This document shows, piece after piece, positions 1-10,850 of a DNA stretch of 64,000 bases; within the stretch, counting starts at the first letter, position 1; each line of letters opens with the position of its first letter. The notes under the pieces are model-generated. The model searched no databases. It was not told where the DNA came from and was given only the letters and a program-made list of their open reading frames with translations. A program made the position numbers and the translations under genes. Source of the stretch: Nemopilema nomurai. Taxonomy: Eukaryota > Cnidaria > Scyphozoa > Rhizostomeae > Rhizostomatidae. The DNA lies in NCBI GenBank assembly GCA_003864495.1, contig ML133463.1, forward strand, positions 248,001 to 312,000, read 5' to 3'.

Positions 1-291
1 AATAAGTTAATAGGGGTTTTGAATTGGATCAACGCAAGTTTTCTCTGTAGGATCACTGTGATGTGCTTGTTGGCAATTTTTTCAATGTTTGAGGGATCAA
101 GGTTGTAGTGTGTTTCCCTAAAGTGTAATTAACCTGTCAATAGCATATGCATATGTTAATAGGAACAACACATGTTTGAAACAATATTTGTATTTATTGA
201 AATTCAAATCTAGACGGAGAATTAGGAAACTTTGTAAAAATTTTATTCTTTTTATTTCATTCTGTTATACTTTTTCCTATTTTCCAAACAG

Positions 292-1013
292 CAATATGAT
301 GCACAAACACAATTTTTTGTTATGCATGATTATGATAACAACACAAAGTTAGATGGTTTGGAACTACTCAAATCCATGACACATCATCACGATGAGGATG
401 AACATGGTATGTTTATATTAGTTTAAGTTTATGATGCTGAAAATGCAGATCTTTCCAATACAATGAACATTTTGACAAAGCTGTTAATTTCGGGAAAATC
501 TTTATTTCTCTGTCCAAGAATATGAATGAGTTTAAAGTAAAAAATGATGTTAATTTCTGCCGAGATGTAGATCAGAACATCACATATCATTGTTAGAATG
601 CTGTGTGATAGGTGGCTCAAATGATTGTTTAAATTATGATTAGAAATTTAACTTTCATGTTAGATAAAGCCCTAGGTCATTTCTCCAAGTTTGATACCTA
701 TGTTTAGCCAGTTTTGCCAATTATATGACATTATTGCAAGTATTGTTTTGATATTCACATCTCTAGAATATTTTTGTTTTGATTTCAAATCCAGAGCATT
801 AGCTGTTGTCAGTTTCTAATCATCTTAAAATGTTTTTCAGGACATGGCCATGACTCTTCAGATCAGACTGATACCCTAGTTGACTTTGTAGACATGGTTA
901 TGAAGGATCAAGACCTTAATGATGATGGCTATATTGATTATCCAGAGTACATCAATTATTATACAAAGTTTGATAAAGGAGATGAGGAAGCTGCCCCTGC
1001 TGCAAAATCTTGA
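292..1013 (+). CDS. MCFD2: MCFD2-like EF-hand protein, last two coding exons (5' part outside window)
   Basis: Two exons, 292-406 and 841-1013 (stop TGA 1011-1013), join in phase across a GT..AG intron. The first is preceded by a pyrimidine tract and CAG. They encode two EF-hands: the first has the loop start DYDNNTKLDGLEL, then a His/Asp/Glu-rich linker (HHHDEDEHGHGHD), then the second loop DLNDDGYIDYPEY, and a short acidic/alanine tail. This arrangement fits the MCFD2 / CGREF1 family of secretory-pathway calcium-binding proteins; MCFD2 is the cargo-receptor partner of LMAN1 in ER-to-Golgi transport. The signal peptide and N-terminus lie to the left of the window, so the family assignment rests on the C-terminal half only. 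CGREF1 is the main alternative. Confidence 0.75.
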
Positions 1014-1352
1014 TCTTCATAGCAACACATAATAACTCAATGTCCCAAAACTGAATTTCTTGTCTGTATCAAACTATTAAAGTGCTACTTTCACAAGAGA
1101 CAATCAATGTGTTTGAATCAGTATTTGAAGAGATGTGGCTTTTGTTAACCACACCCAACATAACATTCCTCAAACAAAAAGATTGTTTTGTTTTTAAGAT
1201 TTTCAAGCATTACATAGCTATTATCTCTTCAAAGCAACAAAAACGAATGGTTAAAAATTACATTGATTATTGTTGAAGATTTCTTCTATCTTTTTTCATT
1301 CATTTCTACAGATCAATCCCCCAACTTTTTGATTATATTTATACCAAGTGGA

Positions 1353-1358
1353 AATAAA
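1353..1358 (+). promoter_or_regulatory. Probable polyadenylation signal of the MCFD2-like gene
   Basis: AATAAA 340 bases after the stop codon. A second AATAAA at 1775-1780 could serve a longer 3' UTR. Confidence 0.45.
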
Positions 1359-3255
1359 GCAATGCTGTACAGTTGAGCATTTCTTGCTCCAGAACAAATT
1401 CAAAACCAATTGATTCCCCCCACTTCTAAGACCTTTGAAATTATTCATATCTTTCTTTGTGGCTGCAAAATTTTCTGCAACTTCCGTATCAGCAAATTCT
1501 TTGAAAAGTAAAAATAATTCTTTATCACCGTCTCAAGAATCTTTTTTCTTTAATTTCCCATCGTTTTGTTTAGGTCGGCTTCCTTTAGAATTTACATCAT
1601 AGATGTCATGCAGTATTTTTTGCCAGCTTCAATATGGGCTATTTAGATGTAATATTTTAGCATTTTGAAATAACACAATATTTATGATCAATCATGTAGC
1701 TGAATTGTGTTAAGCCTAATGAAGATTACTGAACAAGTGCTCAATGAGAGTGCATGTTTTCGTCTTTTAGAACAAATAAAGTAGTCCTGCGTTTACCTAC
1801 CTTTGGACCTTCTGTATTTGGTGATCTATAATAATTTCAGCAAATGTAAGTTCAGTAAGCTGATCAACCAGATACCATATGAATGAGATGAAAGGACTGC
1901 AGAGTACCTGCAGGGTAAAGGATATGTGTTTTTGGATTTTTAAACTTCGCGGAAGATGAATAGCAAACTTAAACTTTGTTAGCTTTGGCCACTTCCTCTT
2001 TTTGGCACTTGTTACTAAGGAGAAAATGTGCTCAAACTTCTTAGCAACAACTGTGAAAAGTGCAACTGGAACTAACAAATCATTTGATGCCTTTTGGTTT
2101 TTACATGTTGATATCATGTAGGCCCCAGTGTTATAAAAAGAGGTCTAGTATAACTGACTTTCAATCTAAATTGACTGTTTGGTATTTAATGCTTCTAACA
2201 TGACTACATAAATAAGCAATTCCTAATGTATCTCATTTGCTAAAAGGCTGACATTTAAATCAGTGCTGATTCATAACGTGAGTTTCTAGATTTACACTTT
2301 GATGCAGAACCAATGTTTTCCTTCTGTTTGTTGACTTTTTCCACAAATGCACCCAAAATATGACAGTTTGGTTTTTCAGAGTGGCTGCAATGTTTTCTAA
2401 CACAAAACATACTGCTATGAGTATGCGAAGTTAAAGTGAAGTGACAAAACATAAAAAAGCCAATGCGAAGCTTGTTTCAATAGATTGGCTAGTAGCTCAT
2501 TAAAAGAGAACTGAAATTGTTGATGCAGCTTGTAAATATTGGTAAATATTGGTCGAAAATTGTCGTCACTGTATGTTTTGGCGCAATCTGGATTCTCCAA
2601 AAGATTGTCCTTTAGCCGAATCACAATTAAATTGGTCTTTTACAATTTCGACGCGGCTTTTCTCTTTCTGCTTAGGTTCTGGTCCTTAAGCTCACGAGAA
2701 CATGTTGCTTTATTCTTTCCTCAAATCTTTGAGTAGTGCGTCCTACATACCGAGCTTCACATAGGCAAGAAAATTTGCATACGACTAAAATTTTTTTTAG
2801 GGCAGGAACGCAATCCTTTTAGGTGGAGGGAAACATGGTCAACAACATCGAAAAAGTACATTAAGTATGCAAAAACTAGTTCCGCTGTTTCTTTTAATTG
2901 CGAAGTTTTGTACCTAAAAGCACTTATTTCACGGCGTTATAAAAAACCCCCTTCCCCTGTGACAAAATTATTTAATTATTGACATCAAAGCGGTAACAGC
3001 ATAAGTGTATTTTCTGTCAATTAAAATCGATTTCTAAACACAAAATGTACACTCATTTAATTGAAATATCTTTGACGGAGTCATCAAAGTAAACATTCTC
3101 GAGTCTCCAGGGATAACTATTCTTCTCTATAAATAACATTTCAATAAAAACAGCGGAAGGTAGTCAAGTAATTATTGCCTTAAAGGTAAGGCAGTTAAGC
3201 CTTTTATAAACTTTTTTAGTAAAAGTTCGAGGAAAAGTCGAGAAATATTCATTGA
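1359..3255. other. Intergenic DNA between MCFD2-like gene and left arm of the inverted duplication
   Basis: AT-rich sequence with only short open frames on both strands and no splice-linked exons that I can support. The region ends where homology to the other gene copies begins (about 3256). Confidence 0.5.
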
Positions 3256-3274
3256 GACATATCTGCCATTTTGG

Positions 3275-3358
3275 GCTTGCGTAGCAACGTAACGACAATG
3301 TAAACAAACCCTTGGAGACGTTTATGACGTCAAATTTAAACCTGTAACAGTATAAAAA
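3275..3358 (+). promoter_or_regulatory. Promoter of copy A: RFX-like half site, forkhead site, CRE and TATA box
   Basis: In order: an RFX-like site GCTTGCGTAGCAAC (3275-3288), a forkhead-type TGTAAACA (3299-3306), a perfect CRE palindrome TGACGTCA (3325-3332) and TATAAAAA (3351-3358). The ATG is 151 bases after the TATA box. The same block sits in front of all four gene copies at nearly the same spacing, while flanking intergenic DNA is more divergent, which supports function. The factor assignments come from consensus motifs only. Confidence 0.65.
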
Positions 3359-3509
3359 CGGCCGCAAACAAATTGTTATTTCTGTTGCGATTTGATTTTA
3401 ATCAAGTGGCTCAAACCGTGCGACTCGCTCGTATCAACTCAAAATTGCGAAAAGCAACTCTTCTATCACAAGAAAGAGACCGAAAACAAGACTACTTCTG
3501 CGGAGGAGA

Positions 3510-6276
3510 ATGTCGAATCGAATTCCGTTGGCAGTGACCGTTTATTTCGAGGTTTGTTCGACTGACCGAATCTTCAATCTTCTCATAAATGTTTTGACTT
3601 TGATCTCGAAAGATCTAATACTTCATTCAAATAAGAAAAGTTCTTTAAGAAGACCTTCAATCTTCAAATAAAGGATAGAGAAATTGAGAATTGGAAAACT
3701 CGGCTCCCATCTAAGTAAAAACTTGCTAATGGTAGCTTTGTCTTAAGAGATTGTGCAATTAACTCTGGCGCAAATCTTTGTTAGTGAAAAGAAATTCAAT
3801 ATAAGACATTCTTTTTTAAAAGCAAAGGTTTTGTATCTCGGAAAACAATTTAAATTGTGAGATGGGCCCGAAATCAGCCATATTCAGGTACAAGTATATC
3901 GGAATTTGCTTTATTGGGTAAAATTTTAAATGGCCTAAAAACGCCGACCAAATTAACGGCAGAAGTTAAAGTTGCTATGCACGGTATCCAAGGAGGTGAC
4001 TCGTGCCCAGACCTCTTTGGCAAGCAACGTCTCGTCATAGCAGAATGTATTGCAAAGTAGAAACATTTCACATGTTCATAGAGAAAGTTGAAGGTCAATG
4101 AAGACAAATCGAGTCTCATATTCAGTTCAATCGTTCTTCTTTAGGTCGAAGATGGCCTTTACGAAAAGCAAAGGAAAGAAATTGCTGAACAATGTCAGGA
4201 GCTCTTCGGCAGAATTGGTGAGCATGTGTAAACATCTCTAGAGATGTACAAAATCTTCTTCCATTTAGAAGTGAAAAGTCTTTATTGAACTACATTCGGA
4301 TTCGTAGAATCTCAGCAATACTCTATAACGATGTCAACTGCTATGTTTTCTTCGCTAGAATCTTACTTTGACTTTTTAGTAATCAGCTGCCATTTGAATT
4401 ACCTTTAGGTGATTTCTTGATGAATGTTGACAAACTCACCAACATCGATCATCCAATTTACCATGAACGGATCACGGAGAACATGCTGAAAATCAACTAC
4501 AGAAACTTCATCTTCCGAATGGTGGGTAAAAATTGTAATTTCCTGAATCTTTAGTTCACCAAAGGTTATAGTAAGAAGGTAAAGGATAATTATACAGAAG
4601 ACTTCCTAGAACTACTTTTAGTGAAGCCGTTCACGAACAAGACGATACAGCATAGTTGAGAATTGGACACTCTGACCCAGACTCCAATGTATATAGGCGT
4701 GAGAATGCTTAGTTGTTTTTATGTTCTGTTGAGACAACATGTCTCTACTATGTCACCTGCCTTCGAATAGAAAACAATAATCAAGAATACAACGAATGGA
4801 GCTACAATTAATATCTTGCAAGTCTTCTTTTAGGTTAAGCCTTCGAAGTTCATACCTCTTTGTCGTTGTAGTAGCAAAATAACAGATAGATAATCTTTAT
4901 AGTTTCCTATCAGATTCACCACCATTAAGGATCTATTAAAAAAGACATGGCTTTCCGTAAGGATGTTAGATTGTATTAAGTTGAGAATATTCTGTTGCTT
5001 TGCTAAAACGTTGCAAGCCTAAGGGTCGGTATTTTTTCACAGATGAAACAACTGGCAGGTGAAGTAAACGAGAAAGCCCGAATTATATATAAACTGGTAC
5101 GTCTTTAAAAGTTAATAATTCGGATAATGAACGTTTCTCCTTCACAGGAAACAAAATATGGGCATTGGAAAAGAAAACTTCTTAAACTAGAAAAAAAACC
5201 CAAAGAGTTCATAAAGATAAGAAAAATTTACTTGGACATCTAGAAAAACCTCTTACATAGAATTAACACCATCTATAAACTAACTTATCTATTTCTTTCA
5301 ACAGCTCAAGGGCAAAGCAATTAAACCGTGGTTGAAGAGCATTGCAAAACTGATGAGAAACATGGTTTCGATGTGGAAGAAATGCTTTGAAGATATGGCA
5401 ACATTGGTAAGCTAAGGAGTTTTTAATCACAGAGTTATTCAACTTTTGAATGAAAAAATGCTTACCTATTGCTTTCAGGCATTGCTACAACTGATCTATC
5501 AAAACAAAACTTTGTCAGCGCAGTATTTTTGTTCTTCTGATTAACGGAATCTCACACAACAGACCATTGACTTATTGAAACTAAAATCAACCGGTTTTCA
5601 ATTTTGATTAAAGTTCAGTGCACCGGAAAAAGTTTTAGATAAGAGAAGAACGGCATTTCAATGTTTAGCTCACAATGTGATATTTCTTCAGGACGAATAT
5701 GATCCCGATGACGGCAAAGAGAACGTGATTCTGTTCAACAAGTTCTCAAGCTATGAAATGAAGCAGTACAAGAGACAAATTGACACTGCAGCCAAAGAGA
5801 TTCGCACCAAGTTACCAGAGTGCAGAGTCAAGTTGAAGCCAGAGTTCCTTGCTAAACTGGAAAAGCTTGAAGCAAAGCTCACCGGAGCCAAACACGATTA
5901 CTTTGCACTGTCAAGCGCCGTATTTCAACCGGGACATGACAACGCCAATCAAGAACATAGTCAACTTAAACCACATCAGCCCTTGAGAATGAACAGTGAA
6001 CAATTAAATTACTATAGATCTTTTCGTGGTGTAAAGCAATCTAAGAGGCCTTCGGTTAGTCGTAAACGAGGCAGGTCTGAAGTCGAGTCTTCCATTACAG
6101 CTTGTAAACTCCAGCTGTCAAAAAAAGTCCGATTTGACGTCTGCCATTTACCCAAGGAAATATCTGCCCACGAGCCACGGCTCAAAATGGCACGAAAGTT
6201 TGTGAATCGATCCTTGAAGTCAAGGCACATCTCACAACCTTCAACAGCTAGAAAAAGCTGCAGAAAATTAGGTTAG
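3510..6276 (+). CDS. Unrecognised seven-exon gene, copy A (333 aa)
   Basis: Exons 3510-3551, 3963-3995, 4145-4217, 4409-4521, 5043-5096, 5305-5406 and 5692-6276 join to an uninterrupted 1002-nt frame; all introns are GT..AG. I do not recognise the protein. It is Lys-rich and mostly helical in character: residues 26-60 (Glu/Lys/Gln-rich) and about 150-205 look like amphipathic helices. The last exon (residues 140-333) holds a KEN triplet (148-150), a basic nuclear-localisation-like SRKRGR (262-267) and KKVRF (283-287), which fits the RVxF docking motif for protein phosphatase 1. No signal peptide or membrane segment is seen. Exon 2 is short; its frame is supported because differences between copies (TCC/TCT) are synonymous. 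A possible extra exon begins at 5479 but lacks a good donor, so it is left out. This model is inferred, not transcript-based. Confidence 0.65.
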
Positions 6277-7739
6277 GCGTATTATAGTCGTAGATTTTAA
6301 TTTTGATTTAAACTCCTAGTTTAAATATTACTGATATGTTTTGATATAACGTATTGAATAACTAAGATTGAAAATGTTGTAAATTAAGTTATATATTAAT
6401 GAAACAGTGTATTATCCGTAAAACTGTTGTATACCTCGACCAATCCTTTTCACAAAAACCAGACAAGTTACTCAATGTTGAATTCACCAAGCACAAGCAC
6501 ATCATTGAAGTTTGCCTCGATCATGATGATTATACTGTTCCGTTTCTTAATAGCGTATGACATTTTCTCAGGCGGCTTCCCAACTTTAATGCAACCCGAA
6601 ACATTTATATGATGCGATATTTCTGTAAAATGTGATTGCAAATCAAGTGCATGTATGTTTACGTGCGAGAGAGTGTTGGTAGTGGCTTCAGGAACTCTCA
6701 GTGGTGAAAGATTTAGTCTAAAAAAATAATCAACACGCCCTTCATGACATAAAGCATTTCATTGCGAAAATCAATAAATGTGGCCATTTTCCGTATTCAT
6801 ATTAACTCGAACTAAAATTACTAAAAAAAATGTTACCTTATAGATTTGTTACAAAGATAAGAAGTACCTGTTCAATAATTCGGTGACAAAAATTCCCTTT
6901 TTTGCTATAAAATTTAAAGGGTCCAACGGTTTTTAACTCTAGTTAGCAACTATTTAGAGAAGTAAAAACTTATTCTTAAATATAAGAAATCATCAATTGT
7001 TAGTTTGAAATAAAGATGCTCACAAAAAGATCTAGAAACGAACTATAACAACAAGAAAAATAAAGTGTGTGACATCGATGAAATTTTTGGATATTCTTCA
7101 CAATAGAACATGTTTTTATCGAAAGTTATATTGATCTTTCTCGTTGCTTGATGTTTAAGGATGAGATATGTCTAATCCGTTAAAATTATATTCTTGTAGG
7201 AGTGAGCTCATAAGTAGGATATTATTTAACTCTTCGGAATTAAGGAAACATTATACCTGGATTCTTAAAGCCAAGTCTTAAACTATTTTTCACTTAATGC
7301 TCTGTTAAAAGTCTCTTTTAGCTCGGTTGATATGATTCGCAACATATCCTTTGAGGTTTAAAGGCATCTGGGAAAACAAATAACTGATCTTGCTTTCGGG
7401 CGTATCTCTATTTGGTCAGTGGTATCCGAAAGCATTAATCCTGCCTCATTTCTAGGCAAGGGCAAAAAAGTAAAGAAAACACGTGCCTTCAGCAACAAAT
7501 ATAATTGGTGCAGGGCAAAATATTTCCAAGCCCTTTATATAAACTCTTTCCAAACAACCACATTTCAGATTGTCAGTTAAAGTACATACATTTGACAAAA
7601 TAACCAAAGAAAAATTCTTGACCCCGCTAGAAAGGTAGCTTAAATTTGCTACAGAAGAAAATTCATTTCAAAATCATGAATCAAATTAGTTCTAAAGATA
7701 TCTTAGTGTGAATAAAAGAAAATATAGAGAATTATTCAA
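6277..7739. other. Spacer between copies A and B
   Basis: No gene supported. The stretch 6420-6820 is the 3' flank of copy A and is also found, reverse-complemented, after copies D (about 20230-20640) and C (about 15850-16240). The stretch 7080-7740 matches 19320-20100 in reverse. Homology to the promoter of the next copy starts at about 7740. Confidence 0.6.
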
Positions 7740-7759
7740 CGGGATATCTACCATTTTGA

Positions 7760-7844
7760 GCTTGCGTAGCAACGTAACGACAATGTAAACAAACCCATAG
7801 AGACGTTTATGACGTCAAATTTAAACTTTGTAACATTATAAAAA
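7760..7844 (+). promoter_or_regulatory. Promoter of copy B: CRE and TATA box
   Basis: Same block as for copy A: GCTTGCGTAGCAAC, TGTAAACA, CRE TGACGTCA (7810-7817) and TATAAAAA (7837-7844), followed by the ATG at 7996. Confidence 0.65.
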
Positions 7845-7995
7845 CGACCGAAAACAAATTGTTATTCCTGTTGCGATTTGATTTTATTCAAGTGGCTCAA
7901 ACCTTGCGACTCGCTCGTATCAACTCAAAATTGCGAAAAGCAACTCTTCTATTACAACAAAGAGACCGAAAACAAGACTACTTCTGCGGAGGAGA

Positions 7996-10682
7996 ATGTC
8001 GAATCGAATTCCGTTGGCAGTGACCGTTTATTTCGAGGTTTGTTCGACTGACCGAATCTTCAATCTTCTCATAAATGTTTTGATTTTGATCTAGAAGGAT
8101 CTAATACTTATAAGAAAAGTTCTTTAAGAAGACCTTCAATCTTCAAATAAAGGTTAGAGAAATTGATTATTGGAAAACTCGGCTCCCATCTAAGAAAAAA
8201 CTTGCTAATTGTAGCTTTGTCTCAAGAGATCGAGCTATCAACTCTGGCGCAGATCTCTGTTAGTAAAAAGAAATTTAATCTAAGGCAATCTTTTTAAAAG
8301 CAAAGGCTTTGTTTCTCGAAAAACAATTTAAATTGTGAGATGTGGCCGAAATCAGCCATATTCAAGTACAAGTATATCGGAATCTGCTTCATTGGGTAAA
8401 ATTTTAAATGGCCTAAAAACGCCGATCAAATTGACGGCAGAAGTTAAAGTTGCTATGCACGGTATCTAAGGAGGTGACTCGTGCCCAGACCTCTTTGACA
8501 AGCAACGTCTCGTCATAGCAGAATGTATTGCAAAGTAGAAACATTTCACATGTTCATAGAGAAAGTTGAAGGTCAATGAAGACAAATCGAGTCTCATATT
8601 CAGTTCAATCGTTCTTCTTTAGGTCGAAGATGGCCTTTACAAAAAGCAAAAGAAAGAAATTGCTGAACAATGTCAGGAGCTCTTCGGCAGAATTGGTGAG
8701 TTATGTAAACATCTCTAGTAGTGTACAAAATCTTCTTCCATTTAGAAGTGAAAAGTCTTTATTGAACTACATTCGGATTCGTAGAGTCTCAGCAATACTC
8801 TATAACGATGTCAATCGCTATTCTTTCTTCACTAGAAGCTTACTTCGACTTTTTAGTAATCAGCTGCCATTTGAATTGCCTTTAGGTGATTTTTTGATGA
8901 ATGTTGACAAACTTACCAACATCGATCATCCAATTTACCATGAACGGATCACGGAGAACATGCTCAAAGTCAACTACAGAAACTTCACCTTCCGAATGGT
9001 GGGCATAAATTGTAATTTCCTGAATCTTTAGTTCACCAAAGGTTATAGTAAGAAGATAAAGGATAATTATACAGAAGACTTCCTAGAACTACTTTTAGTG
9101 AAGCCGTTCACGAACAAGTCGATACAGCATAGTTGGGAATTGGACACTCTGACCCAGATTCCAGTGTATAGGCGTAAGAATGCTTGGTTGTTTCTATGTT
9201 CGGTTGAGACAACATGTCTCTACTATGTCACCTGCCTTCGAATAGAAAACAATAATCAAGAATACAACAAATGGAGCTACGATTAATATCTTGCCGGTTT
9301 TCTTTTGGGTTAAGCCTTCCAAGTTCATATTTCTTTGTCGTTGTAGTAGCAAAATAACAGATAGATAATCTTTATAGTTTTCTATCAGATTCACCACCGT
9401 TAAGGATTTATAAAAAAGACATGGCTTACATAAAGATGTTAGATTGTATTAAGTTGAGAATATTATGACGCTTTTCTAAAACGTTGCAAGCCTAAGGGTC
9501 GGTATTTTTTCACAGATGAAACAACTGGCAGGCGAAGTAAACGAGAAAGCCCGACTTATACATAAACTGGTACGTCTTTAAAAGTTAATAATTCCAATAA
9601 TGATCGTGTACTCGAAGATTAGAAAAATTGACTTGACAATCTATAAAAACCTGTTACATAGAATAAACACGATCTATAAACTTACTTATCTATTTCTTTC
9701 AACAGCTCAAGGGCAAAGCAATTAAACCGTGGTTGAAGAACATTGCAAAAGTGATGAGAAGCATGGTTTCGATGTGGAAGAAATGTTTTGAAGATATGGC
9801 AATATTGGTAAGTTAGAAAGTTGATTTTTTATCACAGAATTCCTTCAACGTTTGAATAAAAACATACTTCATAATTGCTTTCAGGCACTGCTACAACTGA
9901 CCTATCAAAAGAAAACTTTGTCAGCGCAGTATTTTATTCTTTTGATTAACGGGATTTCACACAACAGACCATTGACTTTTTGAAACTAAAATCGACCGGT
10001 TTTCAATTTTGATTAAAGTTCAGGGCACCGAAAAAAACTTTAAAGAAGGGAAGAATGGCATTTCAATGTTTAGCTCACAATGTGATATTTCTTTCAGGAC
10101 CAATATGATCCCGATGACGGCAAAGAGAACGTGATTCTGTTCAACAAGTTCTCAAGCTATGAAATGAAGCAGTACAAGAGACAAATTGACACTGCAGCCA
10201 AAGAGATTCGCACCAAGTTGCCAGAGTGCAGAGTCAAGTTGAAGCCAGAGTTCCTTGCTAAACTGGAAAAGCTTGAAGCAAAGCTCACCGGAGCCAAACA
10301 CGATTACTTTGCACTGTCAAGCGCCGTATTTCAACCGGGACATGACAACGCCAATCAAGAACATAGTCAACTTAAACCACATCAGCCCTTGAGAATGAAC
10401 AGTGAACAATTAAATTACTATAGATCTTTTCGTGGTGTAAAGCAATCTAAGAGGCCTTCGGTTAGTCGTAAACGAGGCAGGTCTGAAGTCGAGTCTTCCA
10501 TTACAGCTTGTAAACTCCAGCTGTCAAAAAAAGTCCGATTTGACGTCTGCCATTTACCCAAGGAAATATCTGCCCACGAGCCACGGCTCAAAATGGCACA
10601 AAAGTTTGTGAATCGATCCTTGAAATCAAGGCACATCTCACAACCTTCAACAGCTAGAAATAGCTGCAGAAAATTAGGTTAA
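7996..10682 (+). CDS. Unrecognised seven-exon gene, copy B (333 aa)
   Basis: Exons 7996-8037, 8441-8473, 8623-8695, 8886-8998, 9516-9569, 9706-9807 and 10098-10682 have exactly the same lengths and phases as copy A and give an open 333-residue frame. The last exon differs from copy A at only about five of 585 bases, whereas intron 6 differs at well over 10% of positions, which points to selection on the protein or to gene conversion. The KEN, basic and KKVRF motifs are intact. Differences from A include RLIHKL for RIIYKL in exon 5 and a first residue pair DQ rather than DE in exon 7. Intron 5 is about 70 bases shorter than in A. Function unknown. Confidence 0.65.
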
Positions 10683-10850
10683 GCGTATTATAGTCGTAGA
10701 TTTTAATTTTGATTTAAACTCCTTAGCTAAATATTACTGATATGTTTTGATATAACGTATTGAATAACTAACATTGAAAATGATGTAAATTAAGTGTTGT
10801 ATTAATGAAACAGTGTATTATCCGTAAAACTGTTGTATATCTCGACCAAT

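Larger units (their letters stand above)
3256..10850. repeat. Left arm of a large inverted duplication (copies A and B)
   Basis: This arm reappears reverse-complemented at about 15850-23722. Gene copy A pairs with D, gene copy B with C, and the A-B spacer (6420-7740) with the C-D spacer (about 19320-20640). The arms differ by many substitutions and small indels, so the duplication is not very recent. Within the arm, A and B are a direct tandem duplication with a period of about 4.5 kb. Confidence 0.85.

Noticed and set aside
3857..4060. 67-codon frame over exon 2 of copy A
   Set aside because: In copies B and C the same frame has a TAA, while the frame used for exon 2 shows only synonymous change there.
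5479..5540. Possible extra exon (ALLQLIYQNKTLSAQ) in intron 6
   Set aside because: A good acceptor is present in all copies, but no donor in a phase compatible with the last exon could be found.
8576..9031. 151-codon frame in copy B
   Set aside because: It reads through intron 2 sequence, exon 3 in the wrong frame and intron 3, and is broken by stops in copy A; only its exon 4 part is in the frame of the spliced gene.
9098..9286. 62-codon frame in intron 4 of copy B, partly conserved in the other copies
   Set aside because: Copy A has an internal TGA, copies C and D have a 2-base length difference at its start, and exons 4 and 5 already join in phase without it.
10418..10636. 72-codon frame antisense to the last exon, present in the other copies too
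   Set aside because: It is a shadow of the conserved sense frame. It has no splice or start context of its own and is truncated in copy C.
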